Counted from the stretch's first letter, positions 1 through 11,079 are shown. The stretch is DNA of 64,000 nucleotides from Molanna angustata (GCA_963576475.1 OY754965.1:2825831-2889830); one strand, 5' to 3'. Notes: generated by a model from the sequence alone, not told the origin. Numbers and translations: made by a program.

Positions 1-1262
1 AACAAAAATAATAAATACGTTTATATATTGTGAAGGCGCTTATTCCTAATAACAACATTTTTGATACACTCCGTTACGAAAATTTAATACTGGGTTTGAA
101 AAAATAAATGTTAACATATTTTTTCTACATAGGTTGGAAATCTTTATATTATTTTTTTACGTTTCCGTTTTATTATTATTCTTTAAAAGAAATTAAAAAC
201 TAACAATTTAACAGAACGTGAGAGCATTTTGTAAATTTTATAAATAATAAATTGGGATAATTTTTATAGCGCCGTTTTTGTGATAACCTCACCTCAAGGG
301 CGCTTTGAATATAACTATTACAGGTTTTTGTACGACTCGCGGAAGAAGTGAGTTTTCAGGTAAAATCAATAGAGAATATTTTGACAGTTGTCTATGGAAA
401 ACTAATCAGTTATAAGATAATGCACTTTACACGTGTACACTCTGTATACGTGTAAAGAGCATTATCAGAAGTCGATTTTACAGTTTGGACTATAAAAAGG
501 ACATTAGATTTCGCAGTGCGCCATTTTTGTCATACGCATTAGGTATATATCATGACGAAACTCAAAACACGCACTCTCTACAAGATACTTATTGAGAAAT
601 TGACGTAAAAAACGTTTACACATAATAATGAAATTAAAATTCTTAGAAACGACGAGCAAAAAACACAGTTGATTTAGTTCTATTAGTATCTTCCTATTCG
701 ACTTTTGTAGAATCGAAGTATTTACATTAAAGTATGATTTCTCAATTCTCTCTGCCTACCCTAAATAGAGAAATGACGTGATGGTGTGTAATATGTGAGC
801 TTATATTAGTATGTAAATAATGTATTTTTAAATAGGTACCTAGTTCCCAAAAATACAATTCTCAAAATAGATTGAAGTGGTAAATACGTTGTGTATATTT
901 TACGATTCTATTAAAATAGTTTTAAGTGTGGAAAAATCACATGTACCTATACATAACGAAAACTAATACGATAATTGTTTCAATTCAAAGGACATTATTT
1001 ATATATCAACAGTTGTAGGTACATCCAATAGTTGGTATACCATGATTAACCAAAGCATACGATAAATCAATAGTGATGGAAAAATACGCGACCAAAAGTA
1101 ATGATTGAAGTTATTTTTGGTCACCTGCTCACTTCTTTTTTAAATACATTTTTTACTACACACACAATCATGTGTCAAGCTTCCTTTTGTAAGGAAATGC
1201 ATACCCGCTCACCTGTCACATTGTACCTCGCATTGTAAGATTATGTCGTGGATGATGGGATG
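1..1262. other. AT-rich region without genes; scattered repeat fragments
   Basis: No coding exon is recognised. Two pieces are repeats: 264-305 is a LINE 3'-terminal hairpin in minus orientation, and 360-620 resembles 39215-39430 (shared words such as TATGGAAAACTAATCAG and ACTATAAA-GAGGACA). A stretch near 745-800 ends in ATGACGTGATGGTGTG, like the 3' tails of RTE-like LINEs elsewhere in the window. The remainder is unassigned. Confidence 0.5.
264..305 (-). mobile_element. LINE 3'-terminal hairpin (AGCGCC/GGCGCT family), orphan end
   Basis: Read on the minus strand, this has AGCGCCCTTG, a short loop region and CGGCGCTATA, followed by an ATT-rich tail. The same arrangement ends the LINE copies at about 11980 (minus) and 29087-29150 (plus). 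It is therefore probably a very short 5'-truncated insertion or the relic of one. Confidence 0.5.
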
Positions 1263-1440
1263 CATATAAATAAATAAATAAATAAATAAACATTTATTGA
1301 GACAAAAAAGGAGTTTGCATACAAAAACACAGACATATAAAAATTAATATACAGAAAAACAACCTTTCTGACTCAAAAGGACCATGCTCAGCTATGTTGC
1401 TGGAAGGCAAGCCCCCCATATATATGTAAGGTTTATGTAG
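1263..1440 (-). mobile_element. Retroelement 3' end with (AAAT)n tail
   Basis: Starts with seven AAAT-type units (1265-1290), then contains ACCATGCTCAGCTATGTTGC and GGAAGGCAAGCCCCC. The same block occurs at 6541-6662. On the minus strand it reads as the 3' UTR end of a non-LTR element with an (ATTT)n tail. No coding part is present in either copy. Confidence 0.5.
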
Positions 1441-1450
1441 GTATTAGAAG

Positions 1451-1960
1451 GGTTAATAATCCAGTGGTCGCGAGCAAGGCCATAGCCAGGGGGGGATCAA
1501 AGGGGTTCGATCCCCCCCCGAAATGAAAAAAAGAATATATTTCTTTAGTAAGTAACAATGAGACTGCAGTTACATACGGTGCACCCATTTCACTCTGTTG
1601 TTACGGTGCACCCATTTCAAAATTTTGCATGAAAAAAATAATTATTGAAATAATATTTAATAATTCAGCATTTTTATGACTTAGCGTGACACTGAGTCAG
1701 GTATACTGGTACATGCTCGCACATAAATTAGATTTTTAGATGTTCTTATTTTTCCAGGACGCGTGACCCACACTTTATTACTTAAGATGACTGGTGCTTT
1801 ATGCTCGCTTGGTACTCGCACGGGGATACGCTCGTGGGGAGATTTGTTTCTACTGTTCCACGCTAAACCCCCCTCCGAAATTATTTCCTGGCTACAGCCT
1901 TGGTCGCGAGTTCGAATATTGCCTCGACCTATTTCTTTCACCTATAATATAAAAAAATAT
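1451..1960 (+). mobile_element. tRNA-derived SINE, split by a hAT-type MITE
   Basis: The pieces 1451-1474 and 1911-1955 join to the same sequence as the intact SINEs at 43701 and 62779 (TAATCCAGTG, GTCGCGAG, the B-box-like GAGTTCGAAT, then CCTCGACC and TTTCACCTATA). The interruption is exactly the 428-bp element at 1475-1902 plus an 8-bp duplication. The SINE head upstream of 1451 is missing. Confidence 0.65.
1475..1902. mobile_element. Non-autonomous hAT-type element (MITE), 428 bp
   Basis: The terminal inverted repeats are CAAGGCCATAGCCAGG on the left and CCTGGCTACAGCCTTG on the right. The copy is flanked by a perfect 8-bp duplication GTCGCGAG at 1467-1474 and 1903-1910. An 8-bp duplication with CA..G-type ends is the signature of hAT transposons. 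Subterminal runs of G/C (GGGGGGGATC, GATCCCCCCCCG) are typical of one insect hAT MITE group. There is no transposase coding. The internal part (about 1611-1790) shares sequence with 37398-37560, so a relative is present. Confidence 0.8.
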
Positions 1961-1974
1961 AGAATTGCATAGAC

Positions 1975-2460
1975 CAAAGCTGATTTTGCCCTTCACGACA
2001 AATTCAATGAACACAGTACTACATATTAAAAGTGACACTCCAAACAGCTTCGGGCAATGAGTCAATGAAATCGATAAGAGAATTATCTATAGGAAGGTAC
2101 ATACTACTATAGTTGTAGAATAACCATCGGCCAAATAAAGTTAAATGTTACCGTAGGTTATGACAACCACAGCCAAAGCGGGACACTACAGGCAGGTTAT
2201 TGCACAAGAAAGACGGGTAAAACGTGTTTCGAGAGCGCACGCCAATGCTAACACTAGGTTTATCTTTGATAATTATTCGAATGAGGAGCACCTCATTGTA
2301 TGCCTAGTAGAGCTATTTACTTTTATTGTGTGAACATAAGTTTAATTCAAAACCTAAGGGGGTAACAAAACTATACTCAAATGAAAGTGAGTGTATATTT
2401 TTTTTCTTCTTCAGAGGTCTGTTTATTCTTGAATTCAATTTTGGTGAAGATTTTTGGCTG
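1975..2460. other. Unassigned AT-rich sequence
   Basis: No ORF of note and no repeat recognised within the window. Confidence 0.4.
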
Positions 2461-2534
2461 ATTCATTGAAAACAATTCATCGAAAACAAATTCATCGAAA
2501 ACAAATTCATCGAAAACCAATTCATCAAATCGCA
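2461..2534. repeat. 15-bp tandem repeat, about 5 copies
   Basis: The unit ATTCATCGAAAACAA is repeated with small changes. The first and last copies are the most diverged. Confidence 0.8.
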
Positions 2535-3757
2535 AATTTATCGAAAAATATATTTTAATAGATATTCAAGTTAAAAAAGCAGTGGTCGATAAAAGCTGAC
2601 AATGTTTCATATTTAATATCTGTGGACTTATGTAATTGGTCTGTTTGTTATTATTTTATAGTGTATTATTCTATTTTAGTATTTTAAGACTGTATTTGTC
2701 CCTAAATAAATAAATGTATGAATAAAAAAATTGACTTAAAAATATATTTGATTCAATTTGTCATATCGATATCCGAGGGTTGAACAAAATTCATATTTTG
2801 TACTTGTGCATTTTCAATGGGTTCACTTATTCAATTTAATATTCCTAATATCTTCTTTCTGTTGAAATGTTGTGTTGCTGTTTAAATATAAATAAGTTAA
2901 TTTTTTTCAGTGTTTTTGTTAATCTCCTTTATATATATAAACATGTCTAATAATATTCATAATAAGTAATAACAATAATAATTCTACAAATTTAAATTAA
3001 TTTTTTAAACTCATAGTTTCATGGTTACATCCTAAGCAAAGGTAGAGAACAGTGTTTATTAAATTTAAATATGAATCAAATTAAAATTACAAAATCAATT
3101 CAATCATATCTCATAATACAAAAAACTATACGTATTTAATTATATTTTTATAGAAATTACTAAGGTTTCGACGTCTTTTTTATAGCTAACACATTCATAA
3201 TTGTTTATGAAAAACCATTTCAGTGATTCATTTTTTATGTAAATTAGTTTCCTTGTCCAAACTTTGACTGTCATTTGTTTTATTTATAAATTTTATTGAC
3301 CACTGCTTTTTTAGCTTGCCAGTCCTCTTTACATTTCTTTCAAATACCTATAAGAAAAAAATTTTTCGATGAAATTATCTACGAATTCTCGTCCACGACC
3401 TAGTCAACTCATTAATTATCGTAACGCCGAGCGAAAAAGGATGTCTCGCAGTACTTGACGCAAGATGCGCTTATTGCGATTTGACCCAATTTAACATTTC
3501 AGTGTGGTGTACCCGAGTACGATTACTCCCATCATGTATAATCATAATGAACTTACAATTAAGTTGTTGGGAAGAACCATGCCTTCAGTTCTTCCAATTG
3601 ATCTTTTTCTATCTAGCTAAGAATAATTCCTGTTTGAAGTAAAGATAATTTTATCACAAATTTAGTAACACGTCCACTTCAAGCTACATATGTATACCGC
3701 TGTCATTGTGAGTTTTGAATATAATATAATAAGATGAGTTATGGTTTCAGTACTCAC
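2535..3757. other. Gene-free AT-rich DNA, inferred intron of the Atg18-like gene
   Basis: This lies downstream of the splice donor of exon 2 (3756-3757, minus strand) and should be intronic. I searched it for the next conserved exon of the family (the part beginning K-L-K-V-C-H-F-K-K-G) and found none, so the intron extends past position 1. Confidence 0.45.
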
Positions 3758-3919
3758 CTAGGAGCGGATAATGTGACGACGGCAACCAAGGAGCTGCTGA
3801 AGAGCCTCTCCACAAGGTAGGTGTCCTCACCCTTCTTGCTACAGTATATTTCCTCAAGAGCATCGTCAGCTCCCAACGAGAACAGCCGGAAAGCTTCGCT
3901 GCTGCCGACAGCCAATGAC
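3758..3919 (-). CDS. Atg18a: Atg18/WIPI2-like, coding exon 2
   Basis: This 162-nt exon starts with the last base of a T codon and ends with the first two bases of an R codon. It encodes SLAVGSSEAFRLFSL near its start and VERLFSSSLVAVVTLSAPR at its end, the best conserved stretch of the family. Acceptor AG is at 3920-3921 (minus) after a T/G-rich tract, and the donor GT at 3756-3757 is followed by GAGTACT. Codon use is richer in G and C than the flanks, as expected for a conserved exon. Confidence 0.9.
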
Positions 3920-6900
3920 CTAAACACACACAACAATCAATCAATCGTTTATAGTGAAAAGTTTATAAATATCAACTATAAGAACTGACGACTGTCCAAT
4001 ACTTACTAATACGAATTAGGTAAGTATTAGACAACAGTTCTTATCGATTTCCCATCCCTTCTGTGGATTAGTTTTATAACTCTAGTCGTCAGTTCACATT
4101 GATACCATTACAGGAGCTGTGTGGCGAGAAGAGCCCGAAAATACCTTGGAGTAAAAATTGATAGAGCCTTAACGTATAAAGCACACCTCGATGGCATTAA
4201 GAACAAAATAAAATATCGAAATAACAACATCAATAAACTGGAAGGTACCATATAGCGTAGTAGAGCGGCAACTTTACGAACATCAGCAATAGCTCTGGTA
4301 TATACAGCTCAGCTGAATATTGCTGCCCAGTGTGGAATAGAAGTGCACACTGTAAGGCAATAGATGTACAATTAAATAAGAACCATAACAGGAACTGTGA
4401 AATCCACTACAACACCGTGGTTACCAGTATTATCTAAAATCGCTCCGCCAGATCTGCGTAGAACTCATGTCACTGTCAGACAGAAAAACAAAATAAATAA
4501 CAATCCTCACTTGCCAGTTTTTTACGACATCTTCCACCCACCCCATAAAAGGCTAAGTTCCCGGTACCCAATTTGGACAGTCGAGGCAGTGGACTTCAGT
4601 GTTGAATCCGCTTGGAAAGAAAGATGGGGCAATGTAAACGTACAGAACAACCACCTAATTGTGGACCCAACAACCCGATTACCTGGATTTGACCTGCCAC
4701 GAAAAATATGGGTAGAGCAAAACAGGGTAAGAACGGAAAAAGTTTGCTGAACCTTTTGCTCTGGAGATGGGGGAAGAAGGAGAACCCAGAGTGTGAATGT
4801 GAAGATGAGCAGAAAGTAAAGCACATGGTGCAAGACTGCCAGCTCAGGAAATTTAGCGGCACCCTCCAGGATATCCAAGAGGCAAAACCGGAGGCGGTGG
4901 ATTTTATAATATTCTATATACCTAATATTTTTATGTTTTGTAATATCGTGGACTAAAATAAAAGTAAAATAAATCAAATATTCCCATATAGTCGGCGCTA
5001 CTTAAAAATATTATGAAATGTTTAACCGATTGAAATTTTTTTATGTATTTATGAAGAAAATTTTGTTTGCGATTCAATGATTCCGGATCATTCCAAGGGT
5101 GCTGATTGATCAGTATTTTTACATAACTTGTGTTTATAACAATCTATGATTTTGCGTATTGTATGATTTATAATTATTGTGCATTCACTAATTTAAACTC
5201 CTTTCGTGTTTTTGTGTTGGTAAGCTTGCATAGTTGACAATCTGGCCAATTTAGTTCTGCGAAATTGCAAACATTTTAAATATTTCGCTACTCTGTATAT
5301 TTACGGAGACTTGTTATGAATAAATTCATTTTATTGTGGGGTGTGTCAAAAAACAACTTTTATTATCCTTACTTTGTGACGAATACTACAGAATTAACTT
5401 AACCAACATAACGTTATCTCGATGAGCTCTCTCTCCTACCACAAGGAAATGTGAGGAACATTAAAGCCAACGTGAGGAAATAAAAGGAGACAAACGATGG
5501 TGACATCATAAAATTCTTTCAGTACGGCACATTTATTCAGAATATCGTTATTGTTAGCAAAGTCCATGGCAAATGAATAAATAAAAACACAAAAAGCAGA
5601 GTACAAAAACAAAGAAAAACGTGGCTTATGATAAATTAACTCTCAAACACAACCGAACACGATGAAACGCCGTCCAGAAGGTGCAGCCCCAGGGTACGAC
5701 GACATCCTTTCTCCAGACATGTCACTGTCTTCCACGTGGTGGCTGTAGGTCCGGTGGGGCCAAGCCTCTGCGTCAGGCTGGCAGGTCCTTGTCGTATTCC
5801 GCATGGTTTCCTCTTCTCTCCTTCCAGACAGTCACCCATGGATGGCTCCGTGCCACACGGCAACGCTATGACGGTGCATCTTTTACCTCAGCGACAGAGG
5901 TGGCAGGCCAGCTGGGAGCCTCACCGGAGGCGAACCAACACCCCAGACGACACGGAAAGCCCCTCGTGGTCCATCTGCGAGCGGCCGCGTTCCTTGCTGT
6001 GGTGGCCCAGCACCGCGCCCTGCCTCGGCGCCTCTGCCCTGTTTATGGCAGAGTCCATGCGTGTGACATGTCCTGTCACACAGACCTCCTGCGTCCTCGA
6101 AATGGCCTCCTTCGGGAGCACAACCGTCTCCCACCGGAGTTGAATTCCAAGAGCTTCTTCCACCTCAAGCGTCATATGCAGAGAGAGCGCGTCAGTTGCA
6201 AGTCTCGTTACTTGCACGCAAACAGCGCTTTTCAGGAATGTTGCCGTGGAAAAATAATTAAAACCATTGTTTTTGGGCGTTTTTTTTCGGGCATAACAAT
6301 GCATATGTTGTCTCATCTCAAAAACACGAAGGAATTTCTTGTAGCGAACGCATTATATGTACACAATTTCATACAAACGACAAACTGACACGACACTCGA
6401 AAAAGTATCTGTGACTATAATATAACAACCTATATATTAACAGATTGATGATAAATCGCATAGAAAATGGAAGTAACACATAAACATCCGTGTTCTTTGA
6501 ATAACCCTTAATCAATAAACGGAGTCGAATAAAATATACACTAATAATAATAAAATATTTATTGAGACGAAAAATACGAAGAAATATATCAACAAAATAA
6601 AAAGAAAAAGAACTTTTCCCACTCAAAGGACCATGCTCAGCTATGTTGCAGGAAGACAAGCCCCCAGCAGCTGATTTTCAGCATGATCCTATTGTCATTA
6701 TTACCATTACGATTGCATAAATAAATAAATGTGCATTTTTTGACAAATTATTATGTACGTAAAACCATTATGAAGAATATCTGCCTACATCAGTCACACT
6801 CATATATCATAATTATAATAGGAACATAATACAAACAAATATTTGACCTATAGATTACACAAAATGACGTAATATCATCATCATCCATCTCTACACACAC

Positions 6901-9478
6901 ACACACACACATTGAAAACAAACGTAGTAAATATCAAAACACATATGTTTATAACATTTTAAAAGCTTTGCTTTGTAATAACAAAATGATCAATTATAAC
7001 ATACATAAATTTACATTTTCATACAAATATATCTGATACTTGATGCGAGCTCTCAAAATATTTGTACATATGCAAATAAATCGTATTTTTAATTTCTATT
7101 CTATATTTACAATTTATCAATATAAAATATAAATACTTGGTAATAGTTATATTAAAATTATAGTTGTGATATTTATTTATTTACCTTTTATCACACCATA
7201 TTTATAATGACAACAATAAGTAGATTACTGCTGACCAACTAGGAAATGCTGTTCTCGGGCTAGCAGATTACAATTTTTATTGACAATTATATGCAATTAT
7301 GAACCAGGTGATTGTTCCCGTTCCATACTAAATATGTAAGTACACAATCTCAACTTTCTGCAATCACAATCAATACCTCAACAAACATATGGGTTCACAC
7401 AAAACAGATCAATCAGATCCCAATATCCACCATAATACCTGTCATAAATCCAATCTCTGACCGATTGAAAGATTTCAGAGCCATAGAAAGAGACTAGTTA
7501 ACTATGTTGGTGTAATTAATATGAATGTATGAGGTACATCGCCAGAATAATTATTCTGGAGTGCATAATTTTTACTCTCCACTAATATGGAATAGTGGAG
7601 TCACGATTTCATTATTTTTTAACTTATTTTTTTAGAGTACCTATATCAATTTCTCAACGGGTTCACACTATGAGTTTCGTCGTGATGTGATTTTATTTAT
7701 GGTGAATTATGAAAACTTTTATGCTATACATTCATACCATCACGCCCTCACGCGGTAGGCAGAGAGAACCGAACGCCACTTATTTCTATCTTGACACACA
7801 TTCATACATCGTCTTATACATGTTCGTCTATTGTTCACGCTTCTGATATTTCCGTCTTTCAAAATACCGTTCACATGGACGTGCCATCCCTTCCTTGGGC
7901 GGCCCCGATCTCTCATTCCATCATTGGTGAATTGGGAAAGTGAACACATTGAGATGGTGGCCAAACCATCTCAATGTGTTCACTTTCATTCTAGTAATGA
8001 CATCTTTCTTTATCTTACATTCTTTCCTTATGTCCTCATTTCTGACCCTGTCATACATACCTACTGTTATGATATGGGAAACTAATATGCATCTAGGAAT
8101 TGTCATTTAATATGTAGTGATGGCTTTAGTTTTGGCCACAAACCACTAGTTTTATAATTAATTAATAAAACAGTCGATAATTACCCGTGACCGAAAACTA
8201 TATTTACTTAATTTAAAAAAACATTTTTACACGCGTGTAATAGTCTCTTATGTTAAATCTCCACACATTACAATAAACTGAGAATTTATCAGATAAACAC
8301 ACGGAAGAAAAGAATTTAATTTTAATGTTTTTTTTTTCTAGTACAATGTGGGTAGTTATAATAATAAAATTGAAAGTAGATGTTGCTTGTGACCAAAATT
8401 TCAGCTTTTTAGATTTATATACCCATCTGCATTAATAACAAATAAAAATTGTCAAATACATTGTGGTTAGTTATTAAAATAAAACTACAGTAGAAAACAT
8501 AATAATTACATATTATCGATGAAGTCAAATATAATAATTGGTAAAGTCGCAATAATCATAGAAACTAACTAATAATTATAAACAACCCTGGCCTAAATCA
8601 ATCAAAAAATCGAAACTGTGTGGAAAAAGTGGAATTTTTTTTTAAATTTTCGATATGTTTTTCTATTTGAAAACTTCAAAGACCGCAGTAACTCAACTTC
8701 AAAAAAAACATGATACATTCATTTGCAGCTTTATAGTAGGTACTTATCAATTTTAAGTATTTCTTTGTTTCAGCATTTAATACCTATAAAATAAATTTAA
8801 TGCTAGCTAACGCGACAAGTAGTATTACTGTACGACATTGCACGATATCACAATCTATATACAATACCCACTACATATTTCAAATCCCGCGCTTCACAAC
8901 CTTGGAAACGACTGCGCTAGCTATTAAAATCCTTGAAGTTTTTCAATTAGGTATTATACAGGTACATTTGGCACCTCATATATTCTTACTGCAGTACGAA
9001 TTATCAAAATCAATTGGGTATTTAATTAGATTTATCCACCAAACGACGAATGATGCAAACTATGGAGGGAAAATCGATAAGAAAAATGTAAATAATAACA
9101 AGTCTTAAACGTCGCCATATTTGTTTACTACAGGTGAACGTCCAATTGACAATTAAATATGACCTATTTTACACTAATCTTCTTTGTTTTCCTATAAAAT
9201 TTCTCGTCACCTTCCATCGAGCTCAAATCAAAGGATATTGTACAAAAAAATATTGTAACTAAATGGAAAAAAGAAAACACAAAAGGACTACTCATTCTTT
9301 CGACACTTTGTTTTTTGATGTTGTTTATATCTCAATATGGGTTGTAATAAAAATCGTAAAATTACGCAAATAAAGACGCAATGCTATTGATATTATAAAC
9401 TTACGTGCAATCTTGATTAAAATTTACAAAACACCCTCCTGCATTAGCGCCCTCTGAGGATTGGCTGGCTAGGTTCAT
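3758..9478 (-). CDS. Atg18a: Atg18/WIPI2-like autophagy PROPPIN, first two coding exons (partial gene)
   Basis: Two exons encode the N-terminus of a WD40-type PROPPIN: join of 9478-9405 and 3919-3758 on the minus strand, 236 nt, about 78 residues before the window ends the gene. Residues 1-24 end in FVNFNQDC, followed by a T whose codon is split AC/G across the intron, then SLAVGSS-AFRLFSL, E-IY, LVERLFSSSLVAVV and SAPR. This is the first beta-propeller blade and start of the second in WIPI2/Atg18a. Family knowledge: the protein binds PI3P on the forming autophagosome through an FRRG loop (blade 5, not in this window) and recruits the ATG16L1 machinery. Both splice junctions are consensus (AC|GTAAGT donor; TGTTTAG|G acceptor; CCTAG|GTGAGT donor). 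The 5485-bp intron between the exons is filled with retroelement fragments. Remaining exons must lie left of position 1. Assignment to WIPI2/Atg18a rather than WIPI1 rests on N-terminal similarity recalled, not computed. Confidence 0.85.
3980..4045. repeat. Imperfect inverted repeat (hairpin)
   Basis: AAGAACTGACGACTGTCC-AATACTTAC is followed after about 13 bases by GTAAGTATTAGACAACAGTTCTTA. The stem is about 24 bp with a few mismatches. It lies just upstream of Atg18-like exon 2 inside intron 1. Confidence 0.5.
4100..4965 (+). mobile_element. Degenerate LINE, C-terminal part of the RT polyprotein
   Basis: With stops and frame changes, the plus strand encodes YLGVKIDRALTYKAHLD, then after about 4397 the post-RT region with PTTRLPGFDLPRK, an LL-WRWGK-ENPECECE stretch and a C-x-C-x6-10-H-x4-C knuckle (CECEDEQKVKHMVQDC) ending EAVDFI. 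This order (RT thumb, PGFDLPR, CCHC-like knuckle) is typical of Jockey/I-group elements in arthropods. It lies in intron 1 of the Atg18-like gene, antisense to it. Confidence 0.7.
4985..5635. other. Unassigned intronic sequence with possible LINE 3' hairpin
   Basis: Positions 5068-5110 (GATTCAATGATTCCGGATC, ATTCCAAGGGTGCT) resemble the AGCGCC/GGCGCT LINE end at 11985 in minus orientation but are diverged. Nothing else is recognised. Confidence 0.35.
5636..6240. other. GC-rich island of unknown origin
   Basis: About 600 bp with far higher G+C than its surroundings, open on several frames (5681-6388 plus, 235 codons; 5921-6316 minus). None of the translations resembles a family I know. The multi-frame openness follows from few TAA/TAG triplets in GC-rich DNA. 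The sharp boundaries inside AT-rich intron DNA suggest an inserted retro-copy or LINE 5' piece. It could also be the body of an unrecognised element. Confidence 0.4.
6541..6662 (-). mobile_element. Retroelement 3' end, second copy of the 1263-1440 type
   Basis: An ATA-rich tail is followed by GACCATGCTCAGCTATGTTGC and AAGACAAGCCCCC, closely matching 1263-1430. Confidence 0.5.
6663..7550. other. Unassigned AT-rich intron DNA
   Basis: Contains a short (CA)n tract at 6893-6912 and no convincing coding sequence. Confidence 0.4.
7555..7695 (+). repeat. Dispersed repeat B copy (ACTCTCCAC...TCAACGGG...GTCGTGATGTG)
   Basis: Shares TTTTTACTCTCCAC, ATGGAATAGTGGAGTCA, CATCAATTTCTCAACGG-like and TTTCGTCGTGATGTG words with 17105-17231 (plus) and 39340-39485 (minus). 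No coding capacity. Confidence 0.6.
7735..8105 (-). mobile_element. 5'-truncated RTE-like LINE, C-terminus and tail
   Basis: The minus-strand translation contains the end of an endonuclease-RT polyprotein: RGRPRKGWHVHVNGILKDG, NNRRTCIRRCMNVCQD and WRSVLSAY. The 3' end (read CGTGAGGGCGTGATGGTATG) is the tail family seen in many places here. Upstream, RVRNEDIRKECK, KKDVITRMKVNTLRWFGH is present with a frame change. Confidence 0.75.
8110..9400. other. Unassigned intron DNA of the Atg18-like gene
   Basis: Position 8128-8160 carries TTTTGGCCACAAACCACTAG, resembling the ends of fold-back family A (20032-20440). The open frame 8800-9108 (102 codons, plus) has no recognisable similarity and is antisense inside an intron. 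Confidence 0.35.
9405..9478 (-). CDS. Atg18a: Atg18/WIPI2-like, coding exon 1 with start codon
   Basis: ATG is at 9478-9476 on the minus strand. The exon codes for 24 residues, MNLASQSSEGANAGG then CFVNFNQDC, plus two bases of the next codon. The donor GTAAGT follows at 9404. It is too short to stand out as an ORF but joins exon 2 in frame to give NFNQDC-T-SLAVG, exactly the family signature. The AT-rich sequence at about 9479-9600 is the likely 5' UTR; its true end cannot be seen. Confidence 0.85.
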
Positions 9479-9479
9479 T

Positions 9480-10165
9480 AGGACGATTTAAATATAAGTT
9501 TTTGGGCACTGTGTTTACCACATTGACCTTTAAAACAAAACAACAGCACTAAATATCACAATATAATTGTTAATAGTTCACTTTTTTAAACACTAAAAAC
9601 AGATTTTCTAAATGTTTGACACAAAGGACGACCTTGACGCTACAGAATTCGCTAGCGACTGTCTCTCTCGAACAGCTGACGAATAGGAAACGGATACAAG
9701 TTATGTCAAAACACAAAATACGCACACTTGCACTCCTATTCGTGTGAGTGTGTCGGTAAAATAACAAAAACACAACGGTAGCGTTGTATACCAACATCGA
9801 AATTTCAATGTCATCACAAACACTGTTGTCAGGTTTACGTAAATGATGACAAAATTAAGTACATATTTTTGAACTAGCAACACTAACAATTTTGATAAAT
9901 TAAATAGGAGATGTTATATAAATCAACTTTCCAGATAAGCAAAATCCTTTATTTTATTTATTTATTTTAACTCGATAATACTCGCTACTATTAATAATTA
10001 TATTTTATATGGAAATGTATATAGTCGAGGGTGGTCCTTTGGGTTCAACTATCACAAACGAGCACAATTTTGAAAAGGTTTCTTGTCTATGAGAAAATAA
10101 TTCCTATGCTGAATTTACGAGAGAGTACAAAATGTGCCAGCTTGTACAAGAACATATTGAATTGA
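9480..10165. promoter_or_regulatory. Intergenic region carrying the Atg18-like 5' UTR/promoter (inferred)
   Basis: The sequence immediately upstream of the Atg18-like start must hold its promoter and 5' UTR. No TATA box or initiator can be assigned with confidence. With 10720-11079 it forms a divergent intergenic region toward the CCDC137-like gene, the middle being occupied by a LINE fragment. Confidence 0.35.
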
Positions 10166-10169
10166 TATA

Positions 10170-10725
10170 AACGATTTTATTTAAATTTTCTCTTAGTGTG
10201 ATTATAAAATTTATTCTTTCTATACCTTGTGAGGTCTCCCCCTACGTCGGCTACTACTCTGGCGTAGGCAACTCTGTTTTGAGCTAACCGGAGCTCCTCC
10301 ACTTTGTGGACTTCGGTCCATTCCATAATCTTTCTTAGCCAATACATGTGCCTCCTACCCACATCGAGACTACCCTAATTTTTTTCATGATTAGATTCGT
10401 TAATTTCCGTATCCAGACCATCTATATGCACCCTCTCCAATAACTTTCAGCCGTCACAACCATGTTGTTTGCATCCAAGAGGTCCTTCTCATTACAACGC
10501 TCCCCTATAAGTGGGCACACCAGCAGGTGCGCCATGTTATGCTCTACTCCACAGTCGTAAGTCACTTCCTGCTCGCCTTCCAGCAGTTCCCATCCCTGCA
10601 TGTTCACTTAGCATCTACTCACACCCGTTCTGAATCTGTTCAGAGCTTTTCAACATCCGTATGAAAGTTGGTGTCCTATCGGTAGAGACTCGCTTGCTTT
10701 CAACCATGATGAGGTGCAGTTGCAG
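10170..10725 (-). mobile_element. LINE fragment, C-terminal zinc-knuckle region
   Basis: Minus-strand translation, with stops, reads ELLEGEQEVTYDCG-EHNMAHLLVCPLIGERC, then NEKDLLDANN and, after a break, VGRRHMYWLRKIMEW, ELRLAQNRVAYARVVAD. The C-x-C/H-x4-C knuckle followed by LLDANN-x-AV matches the far C-terminus of Jockey/R1-type LINE polyproteins. It sits in the gap between the two host genes. Confidence 0.6.
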
Positions 10726-11079
10726 TAGAGCGTATTTATTATTACAGAGAATGTGTCACAATTGTATGCCATGATAAAAATATTTTTTTGTAATGTCATT
10801 TAATTAAGGAAATTGGGTCGCGTAATCGTAATAATTGTCACCCGAACAATCGTTTTCATTAAATAATATAATATATAATTTTAGAAAAAGAAGAAGTCTT
10901 TGACGTTTATACTCATAGATAAATTTATGCGAATGCATTATGCATAGATATTTGATACCTTGACATGTGTTGGTTTTGAATTATGACAAACTGTGACAAA
11001 CTAATGTGGTATTTGGTGGTATTTTAAATTTAATTTTGAAAGAATCTAATAGTAATTAGGGTTCGAAATATAGAATAAA

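Noticed and set aside
5681..6388. 235-codon ORF
   Set aside because: Low stop density from GC-rich DNA; overlapping frames on both strands are equally open and none resembles a known protein.
8800..9108. 102-codon plus-strand ORF
   Set aside because: Antisense in the inferred Atg18-like intron, no similarity recognised, ordinary composition for AT-rich noise.
9570..9797. 75-codon minus ORF upstream of the Atg18-like start
   Set aside because: Out of the conserved frame and probably promoter or 5' UTR sequence; residues are hydrophobic and low in complexity.
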